Part shown: positions 1-6,052 of the stretch, in pieces | Layout: the number at the start of each line of letters is the position of its first letter | How positions within the stretch are numbered: the first letter of the stretch is position 1 | Assembly (NCBI GenBank): GCA_024638345.1 | Contig: JAHEKL010000131.1 | Coordinates: 1-7,582, forward strand | Origin: Gammaproteobacteria bacterium | GTDB lineage: Bacteria; Gemmatimonadota; Gemmatimonadetes; Longimicrobiales; Gaopeijiaceae | Reading direction: 5' to 3' | DNA length: 7,582 nucleotides | The notes under the pieces: model-generated | What the model saw: the letters and a program-made list of their open reading frames with translations, nothing else | Database searches by the model: none | Told to the model about the DNA's origin: nothing | Position numbers and translations under genes: made by a program

Positions 1-113
1 GTGGAGAGCAAGGTCGGATCATCGACCGGAACGAGCGATCCACTAGGAACCCGCTCGTGATCGCGCTGCTCGAAGTACTCGAGGAATCGCCGTCGGATCT
101 CGGATGCCTTCAT
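1..113 (-). CDS. alaS: Alanyl-tRNA synthetase, N-terminal fragment (cut by window edge)
   Basis: Only the first 37 codons lie in the window; the gene runs off the left edge. The translation begins MKASEIRRRFLEYF and continues with a VPSGSLVP stretch and a DDPTLL stretch. These are the standard opening of class IIc alanyl-tRNA synthetase, where the conserved helix is followed by the S-L-(V/I)-P and D-P-(T/S)-L-L strand leading to motif 1. The enzyme charges tRNA-Ala with alanine in the cytoplasm. The ATG at 113 is the natural family start. No Shine-Dalgarno is visible in front of it; a 14-nt inverted repeat lies 10 nt upstream instead. It is co-oriented with recA and 214 bp downstream of it, with its own candidate promoter in the gap, so it is probably at least partly transcribed separately. 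Confidence 0.93.
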   Translation of the reverse strand, partial: MKASEIRRRFLEYFEQRDHERVPSGSLVPVDDPTLLS

Positions 114-123
114 GGGGCCGGAC

Positions 124-137
124 GTGCCGAACGGCAC
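124..137 (-). promoter_or_regulatory. Perfect 6-bp inverted repeat just upstream of alaS start
   Basis: On the minus strand the sequence reads GTGCCG-TT-CGGCAC, a perfect dyad with a 2-nt centre. It ends 10 nt before the alaS ATG, where a ribosome-binding site would normally sit. It could be a protein-binding operator, or a small RNA hairpin in the leader that limits translation initiation. E. coli AlaRS is known to repress its own gene by binding a palindrome near its promoter, so autoregulation is a possible but unproven reading. The repeat itself is certain; its function is inference. Confidence 0.4.
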
Positions 138-212
138 TCAAGGGGAGGCGCTGCCGAGAGCCCGATCCTACGATGCGGGTACACTCAGGAGCGCTGTGCG
201 GAATCGTGGAGG

Positions 213-242
213 AGTATAACCCGGCCTCTGGAAAGACCTCAA
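213..242 (-). promoter_or_regulatory. Candidate sigma70-type promoter for alaS
   Basis: Reading the minus strand, TTGAGG (242-237) is followed by an 18-nt spacer and TATACT (218-213). The -10 hexamer differs from TATAAT at one position and the -35 matches TTGACA at four. Transcription would start near 205, giving a leader of roughly 90 nt before the alaS ATG that contains the inverted repeat at 124-137. Such an AT-rich hexamer is unusual in this GC-rich surrounding, which adds weight. No experimental start is known here. Confidence 0.5.
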
Positions 243-270
243 CCGAGCAAGCGCTTCCCGTCCACACCTC

Positions 271-297
271 CCGAGGACGATCGGGGCCGTCCATCGG
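271..297 (-). terminator. Stem-loop downstream of recA (possible transcript 3' end, no U-tract)
   Basis: CCGAGGACG (271-279) pairs with CGTCC (288-292) and TCGG (294-297), giving nine base pairs with a single bulged base at 293 and an 8-nt loop. It lies 31 nt past the recA stop codon at 328-330. It is not followed by a run of T on the minus strand, so it is not a classical intrinsic terminator. It could act as a 3'-end stabilising hairpin or a Rho-assisted end, or have no role. Confidence 0.3.
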
Positions 298-327
298 AGA
301 GGAACGTCGAATCGGGGAGCCCCGCGG

Positions 328-1404
328 CTAGTTGGCCAGGCTTTCCGCGGGCTCGGGCTCGGCAATCTCCTCGACTTCTTCGACAGAACCAGACTTCATG
401 CCGAGGGCTTCTCTCAGTCGAGTGTCGATCTCGTCCATCACGTCCGGGTTCTCGATCAGAAACTGACGAGCGTTCTCCTTCCCCTGACCCAGCCTAAGGT
501 CTCCGTAGGAATACCATGCGCCAGACTTCTGCACCAAGTCCAGCTCGGACCCGAGGTCGATCAGGAGAGCCGAGTGCGAGATCCCCTCGTTGTACATGAT
601 GTCGAACTCCGCCTGCTTGAAGGGCGGAGCACACTTGTTCTTGACGACCTTCACGCGGGTCCGATTCCCCACCAGATCCTGACCATCCTTGATGGCTCCG
701 ATTCTCCGGATATCCAGCCGCAGAGACGCATAGAACTTGAGGGCTCGCCCCCCCGAAGTCGTCTCCGGGTTCCCGAACATCACGCCGACCTTCTCCCGGA
801 TTTGATTCGTGAAGATGACCGAGGTGTGCGAGCGGTTGACCGCTCCTGTCAGCTTCCGAAGCGCCTGGCTCATCAATCTCGCCTGAAGACCGACATGGGT
901 GTCTCCCATCTCGCCCTCGATCTCGGCCCTTGGCACCAGAGCCGCCACCGAATCGATCACCACGACGTCCACTGCGTTGGATCGGATGAGGACCTCTGCG
1001 ATCTCGAGCGCCTGCTCACCCGTATCCGGTTGAGACACCAGCAGGTTGTCTACGTCCACCCCCAGCTTCTTCGCGTACTGGATGTCGAGGGCGTGCTCGG
1101 CGTCGATGAACGCCGCTACGCCCCCTTTCTTCTGAGCGTTCGCAATGACGTGGAGACAAAGCGTCGTCTTACCGGACGACTCCGGTCCGTAGACCTCGGC
1201 GATCCGACCACGTGGAATCCCTCCGATGCCGATGGCGGCGTCGAGGTTGATCGCTCCGGTGGAAATCGCCTCGATCTGAACGCGCGCGCCGTCCACTCCC
1301 ATGCGCATGATGGCGCCCTTACCATACGACCGCTCGATCTGAGTCAGGGCGGTCGCGAGGTCCTTCTTCTTCTGGTCGCTCAACTCCACACTGGCCATCG
1401 ACAT
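328..1404 (-). CDS. recA: Recombinase RecA
   Basis: Complete 358-aa RecA, the ATP-dependent DNA strand-exchange protein that also activates LexA self-cleavage in the SOS response. Visible signatures are Walker A GPESSGKT (73-80), the DAEHALD segment (101-107; E103 corresponds to the catalytic glutamate, E96 in E. coli), Walker B VVVIDS (147-152), DNA-binding loop L1 around EIEGEMGD (161-168), and loop L2 with GNPETTSGGRALKFYAS (211-227). The C-terminus after about residue 340 is acidic and Glu-rich, as is usual for the regulatory tail. The reading frame stays open to an ATG at 1491, but the residues encoded there look unlike RecA. The start at 1404 (MSMAS) has GGGGAG 4 nt upstream; the in-frame ATG at 1398 (MAS) would have the same motif at 10 nt and is an equally possible start. 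It is transcribed divergently from the flavoprotein operon. No recX follows. Confidence 0.97.
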   Translation of the reverse strand: MSMASVELSDQKKKDLATALTQIERSYGKGAIMRMGVDGARVQIEAISTGAINLDAAIGIGGIPRGRIAEVYGPESSGKTTLCLHVIANAQKKGGVAAFIDAEHALDIQYAKKLGVDVDNLLVSQPDTGEQALEIAEVLIRSNAVDVVVIDSVAALVPRAEIEGEMGDTHVGLQARLMSQALRKLTGAVNRSHTSVIFTNQIREKVGVMFGNPETTSGGRALKFYASLRLDIRRIGAIKDGQDLVGNRTRVKVVKNKCAPPFKQAEFDIMYNEGISHSALLIDLGSELDLVQKSGAWYSYGDLRLGQGKENARQFLIENPDVMDEIDTRLREALGMKSGSVEEVEEIAEPEPAESLAN

Positions 1405-1423
1405 GTCTCTCCCCGTCGGGCGT

Positions 1424-1445
1424 GCCCACCGCCCCATCCGTGGGC
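1424..1445 (-). promoter_or_regulatory. Leader hairpin upstream of recA
   Basis: GCCCAC (1424-1429) and GTGGGC (1440-1445) form a 6-bp GC-rich stem with a 10-nt loop in the recA leader. The stem ends 9 nt before the GGGGAG ribosome-binding motif. It may influence recA translation or simply reflect the high GC content of the leader. Confidence 0.25.
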
Positions 1446-1503
1446 CGGTGCGCGGGCCGCCCCGCTCTTGTGTGCGGATCGTCTCCAACAAGCTCTATTC
1501 GTA

Positions 1504-1525
1504 GGGTCAACGACCGTTCTGACCC
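1504..1525 (-). promoter_or_regulatory. Candidate LexA (SOS/Cheo-type) operator for recA
   Basis: On the minus strand GAAC-GGTC-GTTG lies at 1519-1508. It matches the Gram-positive/actinobacterial LexA core GAAC-N4-GTTC at seven of eight fixed positions, about 104 nt upstream of the recA start, and it overlaps a TTGACC that could be a -35 hexamer. It is flanked by a longer dyad, GGGTCA (1504-1509) and TGACCC (1520-1525), whose centre is offset by 1 bp from the LexA-like core. LexA motifs differ between phyla, so either dyad may be the true operator. Placement before recA is the main argument. Confidence 0.4.
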
Positions 1526-1684
1526 GAAGCTACCAAACCCGAAGATAAAGCGAAAGGGCTTCGATCCGAAGGACCTCAATCTTACGCCCTGAAGAGGGTC
1601 ATCGAAATGCCTCCGCTGGACTGATCGGGCCCTCGAGAGGAACCTCCGACGGCGGGATCGGGTTGGGGTGGTGCGCGCAGGGGC

Positions 1685-1700
1685 TGGACGAATTCATCCA
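1685..1700. promoter_or_regulatory. 16-bp near-perfect palindrome just upstream of the flavoprotein operon
   Basis: TGGACGAATTCATCCA is self-complementary at seven of its eight symmetric pairs; the mismatch is 1689/1696. It ends 21 nt before the ATG at 1722. No Shine-Dalgarno is visible in that gap. The position suits an operator for a dimeric repressor controlling the five-gene operon, but no regulator gene is present in the window, so the assignment is inference. Confidence 0.35.
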
Positions 1701-1721
1701 CGACAACAACACGAGTCACCC

Positions 1722-3134
1722 ATGGCCGTGACGGAATACGATCTGATCGCCATCGGCGGGGGGACCGCCGGGCTCGTCTCGGCCTCGGGCGCGGCCTATC
1801 TGGGCGCCAGGGTGGCCCTGGTCGAACGGGCGGCTCTCGGGGGCGACTGTCTCTGGACGGGCTGCGTCCCCTCGAAGGCCTTGTTGGCCTCGGCGGGCGC
1901 CGCACAACGGATTCGCACGGGGAGTGAGCTGGGCCTCCCTCCACTCGAAGTCCATCCATGCTTCCGACAGGTCATGGAGCGAGTACGGGCCGCTCGCGCC
2001 AAGGTGGCCGTGCACGACGAACCGGAGCGAATCCGGGCTCGTGGAATCGATGTCCACTTCGGCTCCGCGCGATTCACCGGTCCGGGTGAGCTCGACGTGG
2101 AAGGTGTGGGGACGCTCCGCTCGAAGCGGATCGTGATCGCCACAGGTGCCCGGCCCGCCCTACCTCCGGTGGAGGGCCTGAAGGACTCCGGATACTTGAC
2201 CCACGAGGTGGCCTTCGACCAGGACGAGCTCCCGCCGACCGTCTTGATCCTCGGTGCGGGCCCGATCGGACTCGAGTTCGCCCAGATGTATGGTCGTTTG
2301 GGCGCGCAGGTCACGGTTCTGGAGATGCTTCCCGAGATCCTACCCAAGGAAGACCCCGAAGCGGCCGCCGTCACCCGCGGATCCCTCGAGTCGGAGGGGA
2401 TCACGTTCGTTCTCGGGGCGAAAGCCAGCCAAGTCGAGTTCGAGGGGGACACGCGCATCGTACGAACACACGACGGTCGACGGTTCACTGCCGGCCTCCT
2501 CTTCGTGGCCACGGGCCGCAGGCCCAATACCGAGGGGCTCGAGCTGGACCGAGCGGGTGTCGAGGCCACCGATGGAGACCCACGGGTGGACGAAAGGCTC
2601 AGGACCTCCGCGAGAGGTGTATGGGCGGCCGGGGACGTGACCGGAGGACCCCAGTTTACGCACGCCGCGGACGCGATGGCGCGGACGGTCGTGAGAAACG
2701 CTCTTCTCCCCCTCTCCTCGAAGGTCGACCTCACGAATGTCCCACGCGTCACCTACACCGATCCGGAAGTCGCCCACGTCGGCCAATCCCACCAGGAGGC
2801 GCAAGAAGGAGGCGGCGCCACGTACCGTTACGAGTTCTCGGACCTCGATCGTGCAATCGCCGACGGATCGACCACCGGCTTCACCAAGATCTCGGCAGAT
2901 GGCAAAGGCCGCATCCTGGGTGCGACGATCGTCGCAAAGGGCGGAGGGGAGCTGCTCATGCCTCTGGTGCTCGCCCGAAAACACGGACTCTCCCTGGCCG
3001 ACATCTCCGGAACGATCTTCCCCTATCCTACCATGGTCGAGGGCGTGAAACGCACGGCCGACGCGTATCAGCGGACCCGCTTGGAGGGACCCGCAGGCGA
3101 GATCCTTCGCAAGGTCGTGCGATGGCTGGCATGA
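1722..3134 (+). CDS. MerA/Lpd-like FAD-dependent pyridine nucleotide-disulfide oxidoreductase
   Basis: A 470-aa class I flavin disulfide reductase. In order: an N-terminal FAD-binding Rossmann motif GGGTAG (12-17), the redox-active disulfide in GGDCLWTGCVPSK (C43, C48), a second Rossmann motif GAGPIG (178-183) with an acidic residue E201 at the end of the next strand (favouring NADH), ATGRRPN (264-270), the FAD-contacting AAGD (302-305), and a C-terminal dimerisation domain. In the C-terminal motif FPYPTMVE (433-440), Tyr435 stands where dihydrolipoamide dehydrogenase has its catalytic His, while Glu440 is kept. This points to a MerA-like or other non-lipoamide reductase. There is no N-terminal HMA domain and no C-terminal Cys pair, so true mercuric reductase is unlikely. 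An in-frame GTG at 1668 would add 18 residues lacking family similarity; ATG 1722 is preferred although it has no visible Shine-Dalgarno. The stop overlaps the next gene by ATGA. The substrate is unknown. Confidence 0.88.
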   Translation: MAVTEYDLIAIGGGTAGLVSASGAAYLGARVALVERAALGGDCLWTGCVPSKALLASAGAAQRIRTGSELGLPPLEVHPCFRQVMERVRAARAKVAVHDEPERIRARGIDVHFGSARFTGPGELDVEGVGTLRSKRIVIATGARPALPPVEGLKDSGYLTHEVAFDQDELPPTVLILGAGPIGLEFAQMYGRLGAQVTVLEMLPEILPKEDPEAAAVTRGSLESEGITFVLGAKASQVEFEGDTRIVRTHDGRRFTAGLLFVATGRRPNTEGLELDRAGVEATDGDPRVDERLRTSARGVWAAGDVTGGPQFTHAADAMARTVVRNALLPLSSKVDLTNVPRVTYTDPEVAHVGQSHQEAQEGGGATYRYEFSDLDRAIADGSTTGFTKISADGKGRILGATIVAKGGGELLMPLVLARKHGLSLADISGTIFPYPTMVEGVKRTADAYQRTRLEGPAGEILRKVVRWLA

Positions 3135-4627
3135 GTCGGACACACGCGACGATTCGCCTGGTGTTCCTGGTGCTCCTGCTCGTGGGAGGATTCCTGATTC
3201 TGCGACTGACCCCCGCCGGGGATCTGCTCTCGCGACAGGGAGCCCTCGACGTCATCGCGTATCTGCGGGCCTCCACCTGGGCTCCGATCCTGTTCGTGAT
3301 CCTCTACACCGTGGCCGTAGCGCTCGCTCTTCCAGGAACGATCCTCACCCTGACCGGCGGTGCCGTCTTCGGGTTCTGGGGGGGCGTGCTCTTCAACTCC
3401 ATCGGCGCGAATCTCGGCGCGAACCTGGCGTTCCTCCTCTCTCGTGTGCTCGGGCGCGACGGAATCCGACGGTTGCTTCGCGGGGAGAACATCCAGAAGC
3501 ACATGGACCGACTCGACGAGGTTGCGGAGAAACACGGGTTCAAGGGACTTCTGGTGCTCAGGTTGATACCCGCCGTACCCTTCAATGCCCTGAACTACGG
3601 GCCCGGCCTCACCGCCATGAGTTGGAAAGCCTACGCCGGTGCCACGGTCGTCGGAATCCTACCGGGGACCGCCGTGTACACCCTGTTTGCGGACGCCCTG
3701 CTTCAGGGATCGCAGGAAGCCTCTCGCGAAGCGTACCTTCGGGCCCTCTTGGCCGGAGTCCTGCTGGCCGCGCTCACACTCATCCCGGTCTTGCTCAAGA
3801 AGATGAAGATCTCACTGCCCGGAGCCACGGGCGCGCTGGTGCTCGGGGCGGTCCTTTGGACGCCGGCATCGCTCGCCGCGCAGGAGGTTCCCGATCACGC
3901 GGCCTTCACGCGGATCCTCGAGCAGGTCGTCGAATCGCCTCTGGTCGACTACGCGGGTCTCGCCGAGACTCGCAGCGACCTCGATCGGTACATCGCGTCC
4001 CTGGGGAACACGGATCCCTCCGCCCTGGAGCGAGCGCCCAGGGAAGAGCGGCTCGCTTTCTGGATCAACGCATACAACGCTTGCATGCTGAAGATCGTGA
4101 TCGACCACTATCCCATCCGCTCGAGGGGCATGGGTCTGATCGGCCGAATCCGGAACCAGCTCGCGGGCCGTCCCGCCAACTCGGTGTGGCAGATCCGCGA
4201 CGTGTTCACCACGGAGCACTGCACGGTCGCCGGAGAGCCCCGCTCGCAGGACGAGATCGAACACGAGATCATCCGCCCCACATTCGGCGATCCACGGATC
4301 CACTTCGCCGTCAACTGCGCTGCGAGAAGCTGTCCGGTTCTGTGGCCCGAGGCGTACGAGGCGGACCGGATCGACGACCAGCTCGATGGCGCGGTGGAGA
4401 GCTTCATCGACACACCCTCCCAGTTCACCCTGGAGCGCGGGGAGCCGGCCACCCTCCATCTGAACCGGGTGATGGATTGGTATCAGGATGACTTCGGCGG
4501 TATTCCGGGCCTGAGGGACTTCTTCGCGAAGTACCTGGAGCCCGAGCAGGCGCGGATCGTTCGGTCCGAGGACACGCAGATCAGCTTCTACGACTACGAC
4601 TGGACCCTGAACGACGTGTCGCAGTGA
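3131..4627 (+). CDS. TVP38/TMEM64 (VTT) membrane domain fused to DUF547 domain
   Basis: A 498-aa protein in one open frame. Residues 8-26 are a first membrane segment. Residues about 50-222 form the VTT (SNARE-associated/DedA-like) domain, with a glycine-rich GGAVFGFWGG (76-85), GANLGANLAF, and the RLIPAVPFNALNYGPG signature (144-159). A basic KKMK (223-226) is followed by a hydrophobic stretch (about 229-247) ending in ASLAA, and then the DUF547 domain (about 252-470) with FWINAYNA (310-317), HFAVNCAARSCPVLWP (391-406) and a C-terminal YDYDWTLND. The positive charges before the last segment predict that DUF547 faces the periplasm. VTT proteins are implicated in lipid flipping or scrambling; the DUF547 activity is unknown. 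ATG 3131 overlaps the upstream stop (ATGA); ATG 3122 with AAGG 7 nt upstream is an alternative adding three residues. An internal ATG at 3803 could mark a formerly separate secreted DUF547 protein. Confidence 0.88.
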   Translation: MSRTHATIRLVFLVLLLVGGFLILRLTPAGDLLSRQGALDVIAYLRASTWAPILFVILYTVAVALALPGTILTLTGGAVFGFWGGVLFNSIGANLGANLAFLLSRVLGRDGIRRLLRGENIQKHMDRLDEVAEKHGFKGLLVLRLIPAVPFNALNYGPGLTAMSWKAYAGATVVGILPGTAVYTLFADALLQGSQEASREAYLRALLAGVLLAALTLIPVLLKKMKISLPGATGALVLGAVLWTPASLAAQEVPDHAAFTRILEQVVESPLVDYAGLAETRSDLDRYIASLGNTDPSALERAPREERLAFWINAYNACMLKIVIDHYPIRSRGMGLIGRIRNQLAGRPANSVWQIRDVFTTEHCTVAGEPRSQDEIEHEIIRPTFGDPRIHFAVNCAARSCPVLWPEAYEADRIDDQLDGAVESFIDTPSQFTLERGEPATLHLNRVMDWYQDDFGGIPGLRDFFAKYLEPEQARIVRSEDTQISFYDYDWTLNDVSQ

Positions 4628-5343
4628 CCGGAGTCCGGGCGCCCGCGGCGCCCCCACGACTGGGGGTGGTCATCCCGACCCTCGACGAGGAGGACGCCCT
4701 TCCGCACCTGCTCGCGGATCTACACCTGCTCGACCTTCGCCTGGACATCGTGGTGTCCGACGGCGGCTCCGAGGACGGTACCCTGGACATCGCGCGACGA
4801 GGGGGAGCGCGCACGGTCGCCGGCGCGAGGGGGCGAGCCACCCAGATGAACTTGGGAGCACGCATGCTCCAGACGCCCTGGATGCTGTTTCTCCACGCTG
4901 ACTCCCGTCTTCCGCAAGAGACGCGAACCGCTCTCGAGAGTTGGCTTGAATCCCCCCCGCCCTGCCAAGCTGCGCACTTCGGATTCAGTCTCGACGAGAG
5001 GGGGCTCTGGTGGACTCTGATCGAGCGAGGACAGAGGATCCGCGAGCGGCTCACCGGGCTCACCTACGGCGACCAGGGACTGCTGCTATCGCGAGCAGTC
5101 TATCGGGAGCTGGACGGGATCCCGGAGATCCCGATCATGGAAGATGTCGAGGTCGTCCGACGTCTGAGACGAAACGGTGGCTTGGACCGGATCGACGCTC
5201 CGCTGGTCACGAGCGCGCGGCGATACCAGAAGGAGGGACCGCTCAGGGCATGGTTGAGAAACGCGAGCCTCATCTCGCTCTACCTGGTGGGCGTCTCCCC
5301 CGGAACGCTTTCTCGCTGGTACCGGCCGCACGGCGGAGTCTGA
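4624..5343 (+). CDS. TIGR04283-type family 2 glycosyltransferase
   Basis: A 239-aa soluble GT-A-fold glycosyltransferase resembling the TIGR04283 family (rSAM/selenodomain-associated transferase 2, now linked to arsenosugar biosynthesis in family naming). Signatures: IPTLDEE (17-23), the nucleotide-binding VSDGGSEDGT (44-53), GRATQMNLGA (70-79), the metal-binding LHADSRLP (90-97), TYGDQGLLLSR (147-157), PIMEDVEVVRRLRR (170-183, likely catalytic-base region), and TSARRYQKEG (196-205). The GTG start overlaps the previous stop as GTGA, and no Shine-Dalgarno is evident, so translation is probably coupled. It is followed after 22 nt by the TIGR04282-like gene, its usual partner. Donor and acceptor are not known from the sequence. 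Confidence 0.88.
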   Translation: MTGVRAPAAPPRLGVVIPTLDEEDALPHLLADLHLLDLRLDIVVSDGGSEDGTLDIARRGGARTVAGARGRATQMNLGARMLQTPWMLFLHADSRLPQETRTALESWLESPPPCQAAHFGFSLDERGLWWTLIERGQRIRERLTGLTYGDQGLLLSRAVYRELDGIPEIPIMEDVEVVRRLRRNGGLDRIDAPLVTSARRYQKEGPLRAWLRNASLISLYLVGVSPGTLSRWYRPHGGV

Positions 5344-5353
5344 ACGCAACTCA

Positions 5354-5358
5354 GAGGG
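5354..5358 (+). promoter_or_regulatory. Ribosome-binding site of the GT-A transferase gene
   Basis: GAGGG lies 7 nt upstream of the ATG at 5366 within the only real gap (22 nt) in the operon. It fixes that start and allows independent initiation here, unlike the overlapping junctions. Confidence 0.6.
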
Positions 5359-5365
5359 TGATCGG

Positions 5366-6052
5366 ATGACATCCGGATCACGGACGCGGGTGCTCGTCGT
5401 CTTCGTAAAAGCGCCCGTTCCGGGGCGGGTCAAGACCCGCCTGGCCGAGGGGCTCGGCCATACCGCCGCGGCGAAGGTGTACCGTCGTCTGGGCAAGCGC
5501 GTCGTGCGACAGCTCGAGGGTGGCGAATACCGAGTCGTCATCTACTACGATCCGCCGGATTCCGAGCTGAGCATCCGGCAGTGGCTGGGCGAGTCACCGC
5601 GGCTCGAATACCTTCCTCAACCGGAGGGAGACCTCGGAAGACGCCTGCAACACGCCTTCGACTGGGGGTTCGAGCGAGGTGACCTGGTCTGCGTCGTGGG
5701 CACGGATATCCCAGAGCTCGATCGGAATCTCGTCGAAGCTGCCTTCTCCGTGCTGGAAGGTCCTGGAGAGCATGCTGCGGTCATCGGACCTGCGCTGGAT
5801 GGGGGATACTACCTGCTGGCCCTCAGCAGGCCCGTGCCCGAGCTGTTCAGCGCCATGCCCTGGAGCACCGATCAGGTCCTGGAGGAGACCATGAGACGCG
5901 CCCAGACCCTGGGCCTCCGGGTTCGATCACTAACACCTCTCGCCGATGTCGATCGTGCGGAAGATCTGGCTCCAGATCTCAGGGAGCGCTGGCTCGGCGC
6001 GAACGCTGCCGGAGCGGACGAACCGGCCGGAGAGCTCGACCCCGATCGATGA
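5366..6052 (+). CDS. TIGR04282/DUF2064-type GT-A family transferase
   Basis: A 228-aa protein of the DUF2064/TIGR04282 family (rSAM/selenodomain-associated transferase 1), a nucleotidyl- or glycosyl-transferase with a GT-A fold related to MobA/CofC-like enzymes. Visible motifs are KAPVPGRVKTRL (15-26, nucleotide-binding loop), QPEGDLGRRL (85-94), GTDIPEL (112-118, metal-binding aspartate), GPALDGGYYLLAL (141-153), PWSTDQV (165-171) and ADVDRAEDL (193-201). The last 20 or so residues are a variable, charged tail. The stop overlaps the next gene's start as ATGA. Together with the preceding glycosyltransferase it forms the pair found in arsenosugar-type and other envelope glycosylation clusters. 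Its substrate is unknown. Confidence 0.87.
   Translation: MTSGSRTRVLVVFVKAPVPGRVKTRLAEGLGHTAAAKVYRRLGKRVVRQLEGGEYRVVIYYDPPDSELSIRQWLGESPRLEYLPQPEGDLGRRLQHAFDWGFERGDLVCVVGTDIPELDRNLVEAAFSVLEGPGEHAAVIGPALDGGYYLLALSRPVPELFSAMPWSTDQVLEETMRRAQTLGLRVRSLTPLADVDRAEDLAPDLRERWLGANAAGADEPAGELDPDR

Larger units (their letters stand above)
1405..1721. other. Divergent intergenic region between recA and the flavoprotein operon
   Basis: This 317-bp stretch has no convincing gene. It holds, from the recA side, a GC-rich leader with a hairpin (1424-1445), a LexA-like dyad (1504-1525), three copies of CCGAAG (1524-1529, 1539-1544, 1566-1571), the last forming a small hairpin CTTCG-ATC-CGAAG (1559-1571), and a 16-bp palindrome (1685-1700). 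The minus strand contains TTGACC at 1511-1506, which resembles a -35 element for recA, but no good -10 follows at the expected distance. On the plus strand no strong promoter is recognisable, only a weak GATAAA at about 1544-1549. Both operons probably start here. Confidence 0.7.

Noticed and set aside
114..327. A recX gene between recA and alaS
   Set aside because: Only 214 bp are available and no frame there gives a RecX-like peptide; the open frames are short and overlap the promoter-like and hairpin elements.
1405..1491. Extension of recA to an upstream ATG at 1491
   Set aside because: The added 29 residues are Arg/Gly/Pro-rich and unlike RecA. The stretch contains a leader hairpin and the GGGGAG motif that precedes the start at 1404.
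574..1548. A 324-aa plus-strand open frame opposite recA
   Set aside because: It is the antisense shadow of the well-supported recA gene. Its peptide shows no domain pattern and is rich in Arg, His and Asp, as expected from GC-rich antisense frames.
1668..1721. Extension of the flavoprotein to a GTG at 1668
   Set aside because: The extra 18 residues do not resemble the family, which begins a few residues before the first FAD motif; the palindrome at 1685-1700 fits better as noncoding.
1685..1721. A tRNA or other structured RNA in the leader before the flavoprotein gene
   Set aside because: Apart from the short palindrome, no cloverleaf arms, TTC-type loop or CCA end could be matched.
1796..2752. 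A 318-aa minus-strand open frame opposite the flavoprotein gene
   Set aside because: It is antisense to a gene with complete FAD, disulfide and NAD motifs; the peptide is Ser/Arg/Pro-rich without recognisable features.
3622..4491. A 289-aa plus-strand frame overlapping the VTT-DUF547 gene
   Set aside because: It is an alternative frame of the same sequence, Arg/Gly/Pro-rich, with no family features, while the other frame has clear VTT and DUF547 signatures.
3803..4627. A separate secreted DUF547 gene starting at the internal ATG
   Set aside because: There is no Shine-Dalgarno at a proper distance, and the VTT domain has no stop before it, so a single fusion gene is the simpler reading; kept as an alternative in the findings.
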